64,000 nt of DNA. Origin: Whitmania pigra. Its lineage: Eukaryota; Annelida; Clitellata; Hirudinida; Haemopidae. A program made the position numbers and the translations under genes. The first letter of the stretch is position 1. Each line of letters begins with the position of its first letter. The stretch spans positions 124,001 to 188,000 of the forward strand of contig JAJTWR010000086.1 in the NCBI GenBank assembly GCA_021613335.1. The letters run 5' to 3'. Below are positions 25,405 to 34,037 of this stretch, piece after piece. Under the pieces are notes generated by a model. It saw nothing but the letters and a program-made list of their open reading frames with translations. It searched no databases and was not told where the DNA came from.

Positions 25405-27171
25405 TTAAATAACCGTTTGGGTTAGGGTGTTTTCAGAGGCTAGTAGTTCCTGATAAATTTTGTCTTTTACAAATCGGGATTGATAAGACAATTGTTTAAA
25501 AAGATTTTTATAATAATCAACGCCGGCAAGCAGTTGATTTTTAAATTTCAACAACTGACTTTGTTTTTTATGGTTAAAGTTATCTAGCTGCATTTGCAGT
25601 TCCGTTTGTAAATAATTGATATAAAGATTAAGCTCTTTGATAAAGAAATGAGGGCGTTTAACCGCGGTTAGCAAATCGATTTTGCCATAAATATGACCTA
25701 CCATTGCCTCTAAAGAATATATTTCGGAAAAATAGGCAATGTTAGGCCCCGGGCATATGGCAACCGCCTTGCTTTCTTTGGGTTTAAGCAGATTGTTTTT
25801 TAGGTAAACCGAACTGGCCAACCCTTCGCATAAACATACTTTTTCCGTGATTTTATCAAACTGCCGATCGTATTCTTTTTTAGGCAAGTTTAAAGTTTCC
25901 AACTCGTTTAATTTACGGCGCTGGTAAGCCTTAGAAGCCGTACAAATAGGTTCTGTTGTAAACTCGGTATTGTTGCACAAGTATTTTTTGGTGCAAGGGC
26001 TTCCGGGTTGCCCTTTTTTAATGCGCATTAATCTTTGTTGGTCTATGCTGCTTTTTCTAAAATTATTGAAAGGAACGCCTAAAGGCGAAGAATTACTAAG
26101 ACAAAAATCAGCTTCGGTTGCAAGAGTAAGTTGTTGCAAAGTGTGTTCGTCAACATTGGTTACTTCCGGCACCAATAAAAACGGACTTCCCCAACCGGTA
26201 GAATCTACCTGATAGTATTTTAACAGAAATCGATTTTCTGCCGCAGTGCCAATGCCTCCTTGTACACTGATCTGTTGGACAGGAACAGCATTACAACTCA
26301 AATCCTTTTCGCGTAAAGACGCGGCGTAGATCTGATAAAGCTCATTTAGCATGAGTTGTTTTTTTTGCTTAAACTCTTCTAATATGGGGCCTAAAAGATA
26401 ACCTTCCGTAGCAAAAGCATGGCCTCCGCAGTTTAAACCCGATTCTATTCTGAACTCTGAAACCCACAGGCCTTTTTTAGCCAAAAATTTGGCCTGTATT
26501 TGAGCCGACCTAAAGTCGCTCACCTTCAGAATGATTTTCTTTTTGCGCAGTCCGTTTTTATCGGGGAAAAAATCCTTAAATGTGGTAATATAATTGTACA
26601 ACCGAGGGTTTAGCCCTGCCGAAAGCACCATAGATGATTGCAAATTGCTCTCCGCAAAACCCCGCAAAGCCGACAGGGCGTCCGAATCTTCACTTTGTTG
26701 GTTAACGCTTGCCCTGTCAACTTTAGCCATAATATTTACATCAACAGCCCCTTTTTGAAGTTGTTTCTTGAGCATTTTTTTAAAAATATTTTTACTTTCT
26801 CCCGCCGGATATTCCATCATTAAATCATAACCTTGCTTTAAAGGCGATTCTTCGGGTAAGAGTTCAAAATAACGACGAATATCTTCCCCATGCTCGAGGT
26901 CCTCTTGCATAAGTTGGTTAAACTGTGTATTAACCATTTGATTTACCATGTTTAGATAACTTGTAATTCTGCGCGCACGGCTATTGGGCGTTTTTTTTTC
27001 AATGGCTATATAGGGCATTCCGTTTTTCTCGGCGTAATAGGCGCGAATCCTTTCTATCAATTCATCATCAACAATTGAAATAACCGAGGAGATACCGTAC
27101 TTGGCAACTTTTAAAGGGGTATCTATAGAATAGCCAAGCCCTAAAACAGGGATATGGAATTTATGGATCAT
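25405..27171 (-). CDS. Uncharacterised Cys-rich protein of the oxygen regulon (588 aa)
   Basis: No named family recognised. The start (HIPVLGLGYSIDTPLKVAKY) and internal glycine motifs (RIESGLNCGGHAFATEGYL, ISVQGGIGTAAENR) recall the TIM-barrel nitronate monooxygenase/enoyl reductase group, but only loosely. Six cysteines cluster at 393, 399, 410, 446, 448 and 473 (SPCTKKYLC, EPIC, KVCLCEG, AICPGPN), which suggests an Fe-S cluster. The last 80 residues are helical. The FNR-type box upstream and the gene's place before the kinase/regulator pair tie it to low-oxygen metabolism. The frame is intact. Confidence 0.8.
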   Translation of the reverse strand: MIHKFHIPVLGLGYSIDTPLKVAKYGISSVISIVDDELIERIRAYYAEKNGMPYIAIEKKTPNSRARRITSYLNMVNQMVNTQFNQLMQEDLEHGEDIRRYFELLPEESPLKQGYDLMMEYPAGESKNIFKKMLKKQLQKGAVDVNIMAKVDRASVNQQSEDSDALSALRGFAESNLQSSMVLSAGLNPRLYNYITTFKDFFPDKNGLRKKKIILKVSDFRSAQIQAKFLAKKGLWVSEFRIESGLNCGGHAFATEGYLLGPILEEFKQKKQLMLNELYQIYAASLREKDLSCNAVPVQQISVQGGIGTAAENRFLLKYYQVDSTGWGSPFLLVPEVTNVDEHTLQQLTLATEADFCLSNSSPLGVPFNNFRKSSIDQQRLMRIKKGQPGSPCTKKYLCNNTEFTTEPICTASKAYQRRKLNELETLNLPKKEYDRQFDKITEKVCLCEGLASSVYLKNNLLKPKESKAVAICPGPNIAYFSEIYSLEAMVGHIYGKIDLLTAVKRPHFFIKELNLYINYLQTELQMQLDNFNHKKQSQLLKFKNQLLAGVDYYKNLFKQLSYQSRFVKDKIYQELLASENTLTQTVI

Positions 27172-27201
27172 TTAATTTTAAAATAAGAAATTTATTGGAC
27201 T

Positions 27202-27266
27202 CAAAAATATTACAGCCCGAATGGGACAAAGAGCGCATAAATCATCTAATAAAATGATTAATATCA
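27202..27266 (-). promoter_or_regulatory. Promoter of the 588-aa gene with FNR-type box
   Basis: The palindrome AAAATGAT-TAAT-ATCATTTT (27251-27270) contains TGAT-N4-ATCA at 27255-27266. The -7 element TATTTTTG (minus strand) is at 27202-27209; the distance is 58.5 bp. The leader is about 25 nt. Confidence 0.75.
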
Positions 27267-27373
27267 TTTTAAGTCAAGAGAAAATATATTAAGCCAATTA
27301 TCCCTTGTTTTACTTACCCTGCAATAACCGGGACAGTTAAAAAATGATCAGTTCAACATTTATACAAATGCTT

Positions 27374-27479
27374 AGAAACGGTTTAAATTTTATCCGCGAA
27401 TAATTTTACGGATGCCGCATAAAATTCGAGAAAACTCTCCTTTTATAAAATCTCAACAAATTATTTTTAAACGGTTTCT
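27374..27479. mobile_element. MITE-like inverted-repeat element
   Basis: 106 bp with ends AGAAACGGTTTAAA (27374-27387) and TTTAAACGGTTTCT (27466-27479), which are inverted repeats with 13 of 14 positions equal. No coding capacity. A truncated copy lies at 793-834. It probably derives from an IS, but the parent is not in this window. Confidence 0.6.
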
Positions 27480-27505
27480 CTCTATTTAAAAAATTTTACG
27501 TTTTG

Positions 27506-27730
27506 CTATACGTCCCATCCTTTTAACCGTATTGGTTTCATATATTGTCTTATATCCAACACAATAGCCGCAAGCATATAAAATAAAACAGGAAATCCTA
27601 CTGCCAAAAAAGAAGAATAGATGAAAAACAAACGCACTTTTGCCGTACTCATATTTAACTTTTGAGCTAAATAAGTAGAAACGCCAAAGCTCCTTCGTTC
27701 AAAAAATGTTAGGATTTGCTGACACATCAT
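27506..27730 (-). CDS. PspC-domain small membrane protein
   Basis: 74 aa from ATG 27730 (a second ATG follows directly). It contains the PspC core: FERRSFGVSTYLAQKLNM, then a hydrophobic segment pair (FFIYSSFLAVGFPVLFYMLA). PspC proteins sit in the inner membrane and take part in envelope-stress responses; in Bacteroidota such short forms often occur alone. A -7-like TATATTTG lies immediately upstream (27734-27741), so the transcript may have almost no leader. Confidence 0.85.
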   Translation of the reverse strand: MMCQQILTFFERRSFGVSTYLAQKLNMSTAKVRLFFIYSSFLAVGFPVLFYMLAAIVLDIRQYMKPIRLKGWDV

Positions 27731-27841
27731 TTGCAAATATAATATATACTTATCTTTATTTACATTCTTTTTTAGCTCTTGGTTAAAACAATTAGCGGTC
27801 GGCTTTAGTGTTTTTTATCCAAAAACCGGTTTTGCGTCAAC

Positions 27842-29122
27842 TTATCGTTTAAGTATTTTAATTCCAATACCGCAATTTAAACATCTTTTTTTACTACAGT
27901 AATTTTTATGCAATTGTAAAACCGCCTGAGACTGACAAGCATTTTTAACAATCACGCCGCTTGCCGCGTATTTTTTTATTATAACGTTTTCTTCTGCCGG
28001 CAAAGTTTCCAATAATTGCAGCGCCTGCGTTATATAATTATTCTTATCCATTTGCCTGCCATAGGCATATAAGAATAAGGCAATGGTATTAATCAGGATA
28101 TTTTCTATCGACTTTTTACCCAACTGCGTAGACACTTTTTTAGCGCTTTTATTAAAATGGTAATGTTTTTCCCAAAACGTATTTACCGGCAATTCTGAAA
28201 ATAATTTGCGGTAGTCGTCAAAATTTTTAATCTCTAATATTTTTGAAAACAAATGATTGGAATTGATAATTAATGCGGCAAACTGCGCAAGCCTTAAGGT
28301 TGGAAAATTTTGTGGCCTCATCCTTAAAAATTTCCAAAGAGATTTATCTATTGGTTTTAGGCTGTATTTTTTTGCCAAAAATTGATATTCTTGTTGTAAC
28401 AACCGATAGTAATCATCTGCCGTGTCATCCGTTAAAAAACCCGCTTGACCAAATAATAACGCTTCTATTTGTATAGGGTTATTTTTGTGCTTGGCAAATA
28501 AATACTGCGGTAGGGATTGGGCCAGCATTTCCATATTTAAAGTATTTACATGAAAGCCAAAATTTGCCGCCATAAATTGATAAAAAATTTCGTCCCAATT
28601 ATCTTTTAGCAAAGCTAATTTGGCAAAAACCCTTTCCGATTTTTGTTCTAATCGCTCTATGAGAACCCGGAATAAAAATCCGTCTATCAGAAAAGAATCT
28701 ACGCTTGAAATTTGCTCCTGACATGGAAAATAACTGCGAGAAGCCAATAGCATTTTATAACGCTGCAACAATTGGTCTGAAAACCGACCCTTAAGCTCAA
28801 GGGTAGGCACCAAAACGCCTTCGTCGTATCTTACCTGCTTATCATCTTCCAGTACAACATGCAAAATTACATTTTGATAAGCTTTATCTTGCTGATGGCC
28901 ATGCCTCTCCCATTCTGATGATTTCACATGAATTTCTACATTCCCTACCCAAACAAACTCTCCAATTTTTATTTTTGCGTTAATAAAATCAGGACCTGCA
29001 TTTTTATTTAAATTACCAACCTCTATAATCTCAACAGGCTCATTAGAGCTTGTTTTGCAACCAAGCGCATCGAATAGTTTAAACTGCCAAACAAAATGCA
29101 AAAAGTCTTCCTGAAAATGCAT
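27842..29122 (-). CDS. DUF2851 family protein
   Basis: 426 aa. The opening MHFQEDFLHFVWQFKLFDAL, then NKNAGPDFINAKIKIG, NVEIHVKSSEWERHGH and YQNVILHVVLEDD, are hallmarks of DUF2851, a family widespread in Bacteroidota with no known function. The N-terminal part has a nuclease-like His/Asp/Glu pattern. The C-terminus has a cysteine pair (CSKKRCLNCGIGIK) that may bind metal. Complete length for the family. Single gene, divergent from rho. Confidence 0.9.
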   Translation of the reverse strand: MHFQEDFLHFVWQFKLFDALGCKTSSNEPVEIIEVGNLNKNAGPDFINAKIKIGEFVWVGNVEIHVKSSEWERHGHQQDKAYQNVILHVVLEDDKQVRYDEGVLVPTLELKGRFSDQLLQRYKMLLASRSYFPCQEQISSVDSFLIDGFLFRVLIERLEQKSERVFAKLALLKDNWDEIFYQFMAANFGFHVNTLNMEMLAQSLPQYLFAKHKNNPIQIEALLFGQAGFLTDDTADDYYRLLQQEYQFLAKKYSLKPIDKSLWKFLRMRPQNFPTLRLAQFAALIINSNHLFSKILEIKNFDDYRKLFSELPVNTFWEKHYHFNKSAKKVSTQLGKKSIENILINTIALFLYAYGRQMDKNNYITQALQLLETLPAEENVIIKKYAASGVIVKNACQSQAVLQLHKNYCSKKRCLNCGIGIKILKR

Positions 29123-29360
29123 TCGTTAATTTAACATTAAAATGGCAATATCAATTGAATGAGCGCTGTTTTTTTTTATTTTTTATTTGGATATATTATT
29201 CTATTTATTTACACTTGCGTCATATTTTCAGAGTGTCTATCTGTGAATAGTTCCAAAGAATCGTTGGCCGAACAATTTCATATTTTTTATTGTTTGTAAC
29301 CTTTTTAAAACTGTTCATGCATACAATTCCTAAAAAAAAATTACTATTCCAAAACGATAA

Positions 29361-31040
29361 ATGTTTAACAAAACCAATTTAACAGAAAAATTAACGGCTG
29401 ATTTGCGGGAAATTGCAAAAGCAGCTGGAATCAAAAATGCCCAGGAACTTCGTAAAAATGAGCTTATTGAACAAATATTACTAATTCAGCAAGCTGATAA
29501 CCTAAATCAGCAAACCGAAAATATGACCGGTATAACCTTGTCAGCAAAAGGGGATTCGATGACGGAAAAAAAGCCCAGAAAAAGAATCAAAATGCCCAAA
29601 CAAGAGATGCCTGGCTCTTCTTTTGACGAAGAAAATAAACTTGTGGAATCTCCCTTGGATAATCTGGAAACTTTAAATTTAAGCGATGAGCCTCTAACTT
29701 TCTGGATAGACGGCAAGGAAGTAAACCCCTTGGAGCTTGGTTTAAGCCTAAACCCGGAAAAATTAGAATCCATTGCCGATAAAATACAAAAACAGCAAAA
29801 TAAAAAAGACCAAACCGATATCCTGCCGACCGATAAAATACAGAAAGTAAAATACGAGGATAATAAGCTTCGAATCAACCAAAATCAACCGTTGACGGCA
29901 GAAGTCAGCTATTACAATTTGGATTTCGACAATACCATTACCAACGAGGGAATATTGGAAATTATGCCCGACGGTTATGGTTTTCTGCGCTCAGCGGATT
30001 ATAATTACCTTTCTTCTCCCGATGATATTTATGTATCTCAGTCGCAAATTAAATTATTCGGTTTAAAAACCGGCGATACCGTTAATGGTTCTATCAGACC
30101 ACCGAAAGAAGGAGAAAAATATTTTCCATTGGTCAAGGTAAATACCATCAACGGACGGAGCCCTGCCGAGGTAAGAGACCGGGTTCCTTTTGATTATTTA
30201 ACGCCTCTTTTTCCTACCGAGAAATTAAATCTGGTTACTGATTTCAACAATTATTCCACCAGAATTATCGACCTTTTTACCCCTATCGGCAAAGGGCAAC
30301 GGGGCTTAATCGTGGCTCAACCTAAAACCGGTAAAACGAATTTATTGAAAGAAGTGGCAAATGCTATTGTCAAAAATCATCCGCAAGTTTATCTTATTAT
30401 TTTATTGATTGACGAACGCCCTGAAGAGGTAACCGATATGGCTCGAAGCGTATGCGCAGAAGTGATTGCCTCCACGTTTGACGAGCCGGCAGAACGACAT
30501 GTAAAAATTGCAAACATCGTGCTGGAAAAATCAAAAAGACTGGTAGAATGCGGGCACGACGTGGTTATTTTACTTGATTCTATTACCCGTTTGGCAAGGG
30601 CCTACAATACCACCGCTCCCGCTTCGGGAAAAATATTATCGGGAGGAGTAGACGCCAATGCTTTACACAAACCTAAACGATTTTTCGGAGCCGCTCGTAA
30701 TATCGAAAATGGGGGCTCTTTGACTATTTTAGCTACCGCTTTAACCGAAACAGGCTCTAAAATGGACGATGTTATTTTTGAAGAATTTAAAGGAACGGGA
30801 AATATGGAGCTTCAACTAGACCGTAAGCTGGCAAATAAACGAATATTCCCCGCTATAGACATTACCGCATCCAGCACCAGAAGAGACGATTTGTTGTTGG
30901 AAAAAGAAAAGTTGCAGCGTATTTGGATTTTGCGTAACCATTTGGCTGATATGAACAGCCAGGAAGCTATGGAACTGATTCAACAACAAATCAAAAGCAC
31001 TAAATCAAACGAAGAATTTCTCCTGTCTATGAATGGGTAA
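29361..31040 (+). CDS. rho: Transcription termination factor Rho
   Basis: 559 aa RNA-dependent hexameric helicase. It starts with a SAP-like Rho_N segment ([20 protein letters not shown]), followed by a long, poorly conserved charged insert (about 50-185) that is usual in Bacteroidota Rho. The RNA-binding cold-shock-like domain ([20 protein letters not shown]) and RecA-type core follow: Walker [13 protein letters not shown], Walker [17 protein letters not shown], and the secondary RNA-binding region [20 protein letters not shown]. Intact. The promoter was not identified with confidence. Confidence 0.97.
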   Translation: MFNKTNLTEKLTADLREIAKAAGIKNAQELRKNELIEQILLIQQADNLNQQTENMTGITLSAKGDSMTEKKPRKRIKMPKQEMPGSSFDEENKLVESPLDNLETLNLSDEPLTFWIDGKEVNPLELGLSLNPEKLESIADKIQKQQNKKDQTDILPTDKIQKVKYEDNKLRINQNQPLTAEVSYYNLDFDNTITNEGILEIMPDGYGFLRSADYNYLSSPDDIYVSQSQIKLFGLKTGDTVNGSIRPPKEGEKYFPLVKVNTINGRSPAEVRDRVPFDYLTPLFPTEKLNLVTDFNNYSTRIIDLFTPIGKGQRGLIVAQPKTGKTNLLKEVANAIVKNHPQVYLIILLIDERPEEVTDMARSVCAEVIASTFDEPAERHVKIANIVLEKSKRLVECGHDVVILLDSITRLARAYNTTAPASGKILSGGVDANALHKPKRFFGAARNIENGGSLTILATALTETGSKMDDVIFEEFKGTGNMELQLDRKLANKRIFPAIDITASSTRRDDLLLEKEKLQRIWILRNHLADMNSQEAMELIQQQIKSTKSNEEFLLSMNG

Positions 31041-31109
31041 ACCTTTTAACTTAAAAGTTTAAAACAGATTTTATATTTAAACCCCTAAGTTTGAACTTCA
31101 TATTGCAAA

Positions 31110-31790
31110 ATGAAAAAGCGGCTCCCTAATCTCATCACTTGCGCCAATCTGTTTTCGGGTTGTGTAGGAATTGTTTTCGCTTTTAAAGGCGATTTGTTCA
31201 GTGCGGCCTATTGCGTTTTAGTTTCCGGAATCTTTGATTTTTTTGACGGCATGCTTGCCCGTTTGCTGAATGTTAAATCGAACATTGGAAAAGAATTAGA
31301 CTCTTTGGCCGATATGGTTAGTTTTGGCTTATTACCCGGCGTTGTTTTATTCCAACTACTTAAGCAAAGCGATTTATCGGCAGGTTACATCCCTTATTTA
31401 GGATTTATAATTACTATTTTTTCTGCTCTTAGATTGGCTAAGTTCAATATAGACGAACGTCAAACCATCGATTTTATTGGACTTAACACCCCAATGAATA
31501 CTTTATTTATCGTATCTTTACCCTTTATTGAGATTGATTATCCATTAATTATTAAATCCGGCTTGTTTTTAATAAGCGTTATTGGTCTCAACAGTTTTTT
31601 ATTAGTTAGCGAAATAAAGATATTCTCTTTAAAATTTAGCGGTTTAAACTGGCAAAAAGATAAGGTTAAATTTATCTTTCTAATCATTTCTGCCATACTT
31701 ATTGCAGTTTTGCGCTTTACCGCGACCCCTTTTATATTGATATTGTACATTGTACTATCTTTTGTGCATTTTAAAAGAATGCAAACATGA
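31110..31790 (+). CDS. pssA: CDP-diacylglycerol-serine O-phosphatidyltransferase
   Basis: 226-aa integral membrane enzyme that makes phosphatidylserine, the precursor of phosphatidylethanolamine. The start MKKRLPNLITCANLFSGCVG and the CDP-alcohol phosphotransferase motif (FDFFDGMLARLLNVKS, then GKELDSLADMVSFG; pattern DG-x2-AR-x8-G-x3-D-x3-D) are intact. Seven to eight hydrophobic helices. It follows rho by about 70 bp and may be read from the same transcript. Confidence 0.95.
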   Translation: MKKRLPNLITCANLFSGCVGIVFAFKGDLFSAAYCVLVSGIFDFFDGMLARLLNVKSNIGKELDSLADMVSFGLLPGVVLFQLLKQSDLSAGYIPYLGFIITIFSALRLAKFNIDERQTIDFIGLNTPMNTLFIVSLPFIEIDYPLIIKSGLFLISVIGLNSFLLVSEIKIFSLKFSGLNWQKDKVKFIFLIISAILIAVLRFTATPFILILYIVLSFVHFKRMQT

Positions 31791-31902
31791 GCCAGTTAAA
31801 CTAAAAAACCGGAGCAGCATAACGAGAGCTAAGAAAAATTTTATCTTTTGAAACAGTTTCTTATTATTTCAGTTTATTTTCTTTAATAGCCAAGGTTTAT
31901 TA

Positions 31903-32076
31903 ATGAAAACGCCCAAAATACGCCTGTTACTCTGCTTGTCTGCGGTTATGATTTGCCACGTCGCTTTTGCCCAAAAATACCTTATGAAAGGGGTTGTGAT
32001 TGATAAAGAAAAGATGCCGGTTAATTTTGCGCACTTCTCAATAAATAAGCTAACCCTTTTTTCCTACCCAACCTAA
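31903..32076 (+). pseudogene. Truncated exported protein (carboxypeptidase-regulatory-like start)
   Basis: 57 codons: a clear signal peptide (MKTPKIRLLLCLSAVMICHV then AFAQ) and the first strand pair of a CarboxypepD_reg-like domain (KYLMKGVVIDKEKMPVNFAH), as at the start of many TonB-dependent receptors. The frame then runs into sequence belonging to the opposite-strand DUF4260 relic and stops. A large gene has been cut off here. Confidence 0.6.
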
Positions 32077-32410
32077 ATGAGTGTTTTTAAAATTGTTATT
32101 GAATTTTAGCCCATAGCCAAAAATTCTATCCATTGATGAATGTCCAAATAAAATCACTCCTGTTAATGCAAGTAAAGAATTATTTAACCAAAATCCCAAA
32201 ATGATAATGGCTACTAAATTTATGATGGAAAAAATTATAGCGCCTAGCGCCTATCTTGGGATTAGCCAAATAACCAATCATTGATAAATCAGGTAATAGC
32301 ATACAGGAAGGGAAAATCCACCAAGAATAATCTAATCGGTTAAAATAAAATTATTGAAAATAAAAACTGCCCCGATTCTTCAGGTTTCAGGAGATTATTT
32401 GTTCCGTTAG
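32050..32410 (-). pseudogene. DUF4260 family membrane protein, multiply frameshifted
   Basis: Read on the minus strand in changing frames: LDYSWWIFPSCMLLPDLSMI with GYLANPKIGARRYNFFHH, then after a shift IILGFWLNNSLLALTGVILF and GHSSMDRIFGYGLKF to the stop at 32050-32052. These are the conserved blocks of DUF4260 proteins (about 120 aa). At least two shifts, and no usable start codon upstream, make it a dead gene. Confidence 0.75.
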
Positions 32411-32771
32411 TGATAATTTGCCGAATTAATTTGTTGAATTATCTAAACATGTTTTATTGTTATTTGCTTGATTATCAAAATAAACTTTCTAAATTGAATT
32501 AATCTTTATTCATATTTCTATGAAGATAGAAGATATTTTTAGACTTGGATGTAATTATGTGTTCGGAAAAAAAATAAAACCGCCAATGATTATTAGCCGG
32601 TATTACCGGCTCGATGAAGGCTACGTTCGGCGTCGGCGAATAAGCTAATGTGCTGTTTAAATAAATCCATTTCTACGATTTTGCGCCTATTCAGTTCTAT
32701 GGCAGCGCTTATTCTTTCAAATAGTATTATTTACCTCCGCAAGTTTTTAAAACACAGCCGTAACAAAATTG

Positions 32772-32802
32772 TTGCACAAAACAAAAATTATCATTACCTT
32801 TG
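32772..32802 (+). promoter_or_regulatory. Consensus Bacteroidota promoter for the lipoprotein gene
   Basis: A -33 TTG (32772-32774), 20 bp spacing, and a -7 TACCTTTG (32795-32802). Transcription should start near 32808, giving a leader of about 90 nt before the ATG at 32897. Confidence 0.65.
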
Positions 32803-32896
32803 CCGCAGAATCTTTCAGGCAAAGAAAATTAACGCGTTTTAATCTTTTTCATTTAGAAATCAATAATTTATGTTTTATATACTTTAAACTAACAAC

Positions 32897-33658
32897 ATGG
32901 TAAAACAAACGCAAAATTTCACTCAACTTTCTGTGGGTTTATTGGCATGGCTAGTTACTACGATGGTTTTATTCTTTTCTTCATGTAAGAAGAAAGAAAT
33001 GCCGGAAATCAAGCCAACTTACGTGGTTACTTTTAACAGCAGAGGCGGTTCGGCGGTAAACGCTATCCGGGTAAAAGCAGGAGATAACCTTACTTTAGCT
33101 GCCGACCCAATAAAAAAAGGCTCTACTTTTGGCGGATGGTATACCGACAGCCAAGCAAGCGCCGCTCCTTTCTCGGCCTCAACAGCTATTACTGCTAATC
33201 TTACCCTGTATGCCAAATGGAATGTTTTTTCATTAAGCAGCACGAGTTTTACCGATGGGGGCGAGATTCCGTCAAAATACGCTTGTCCTAATAAGGGACG
33301 AGCTGATTGTTTAAATATTTCGCCCCAGTTAAGCTGGGCAAACGCCCCTGATGGCACAACCTCCTTTTTAATTATCATGGAAGATAAAACACAAAAACAT
33401 TCGCATTGGCGTGTTTATAATATATCTGCCGATAAAACTTTTATAGCAGAAAATGATTCCTCATTACCATTAGATGAGTATGAAGGACCATGGACGCTGT
33501 CAAATGAGAAACAACATACCTATCAAATTACAATTTTTGCTTTAGATTTACCTGAAGATTATTTTAACAATGAAATGCCTCCTTTATTTAAAGAAGAGGT
33601 AGAACAACAATTAAACAGCCATATTTTGGCAAGCGCATCTATTAAAGGAAACTTTTGA
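32897..33658 (+). CDS. Lipoprotein: InlB-type repeat fused to a PEBP (YbhB/YbcL) domain
   Basis: 253 aa. A signal sequence ends in a lipobox-like LFFSSC (Cys30), so the mature protein is probably lipid-anchored. Residues about 42-108 are one Listeria-Bacteroides (InlB B) repeat (YVVTFNSRGGSAVNAIRVKA ... FGGWYTD ... LYAKW). Residues about 110-253 are a phosphatidylethanolamine-binding-like domain (SSTSFTDGGEIPSKYAC, SPQLSWANAPDGTTSFLIIM, HWRVYNI). The ligand is unknown. A strong consensus promoter lies upstream and a terminator downstream, so it is a single-gene unit. Confidence 0.88.
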   Translation: MVKQTQNFTQLSVGLLAWLVTTMVLFFSSCKKKEMPEIKPTYVVTFNSRGGSAVNAIRVKAGDNLTLAADPIKKGSTFGGWYTDSQASAAPFSASTAITANLTLYAKWNVFSLSSTSFTDGGEIPSKYACPNKGRADCLNISPQLSWANAPDGTTSFLIIMEDKTQKHSHWRVYNISADKTFIAENDSSLPLDEYEGPWTLSNEKQHTYQITIFALDLPEDYFNNEMPPLFKEEVEQQLNSHILASASIKGNF

Positions 33659-34037
33659 AGCAAAATAAATACGTTGGGCTTAGGCCGGTTAATTAATCGC
33701 TTAAAAGGATGCAAAATAATTTGAACAAGAGGTTGCCTTAAAAGGTAGCCTTCTTTTTTTAAAGTTGTTTTTGATATTTTAACCCGGTATGCAGGAATTA
33801 CGGCATTGCAAATTTTGGTATTGCTAAGTTGTTAGACAGAGAAAGTTGTAACTCATTGCGAATTAATGCTTAAAATCCAATATGCCTTTAAAATTAGCTA
33901 TGCCAAATATTCAATCCTCTATGTTTTAACGCTAAGCAAATTGTGAAAGCGGAAAAAGCCCACTGTTAAAAGCCCTCGTTTAAATGCGGATTTAAACGCA
34001 GTACGGTATTGAACATGTTTTAATAAGTTTCCATAAT
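33659..34037. other. Intergenic region between the lipoprotein gene and nuoN
   Basis: 379 bp between convergent genes, with a terminator at 33730-33760 (plus) and a perfect 9-bp hairpin CGTTTAAAT/ATTTAAACG (33977-33998) that may lie at the end of the nuo transcript but has no T run. No gene seen. Confidence 0.5.
33730..33760 (+). terminator. Rho-independent terminator after the lipoprotein gene
   Basis: Arms AGGTTGCCTT (33730-33739) and AAGGTAGCCT (33742-33751) pair over 10 bp with two G-U pairs and a very tight loop (probably opening to four bases), followed by a T-rich run (33752-33760). Confidence 0.75.

Larger units (their letters stand above)
27172..27505. other. Intergenic region with FNR box and MITE-like element
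   Basis: 334 bp containing the promoter and FNR-type box of the 588-aa gene and, further right, the inverted-repeat element at 27374-27479. Confidence 0.7.
31791..32896. other. 1.1-kb pseudogene-rich interval
   Basis: It contains a truncated exported-protein start (31903-32076), a broken DUF4260 gene on the other strand (about 32050-32410), a non-coding AT-rich part, and a good promoter (32772-32802) for the downstream lipoprotein gene. Confidence 0.7.

Noticed and set aside
33977..33998. 9-bp hairpin downstream of nuoN as a terminator
   Set aside because: Perfect stem, but AT-rich and with no T run on the minus strand; not called a terminator.
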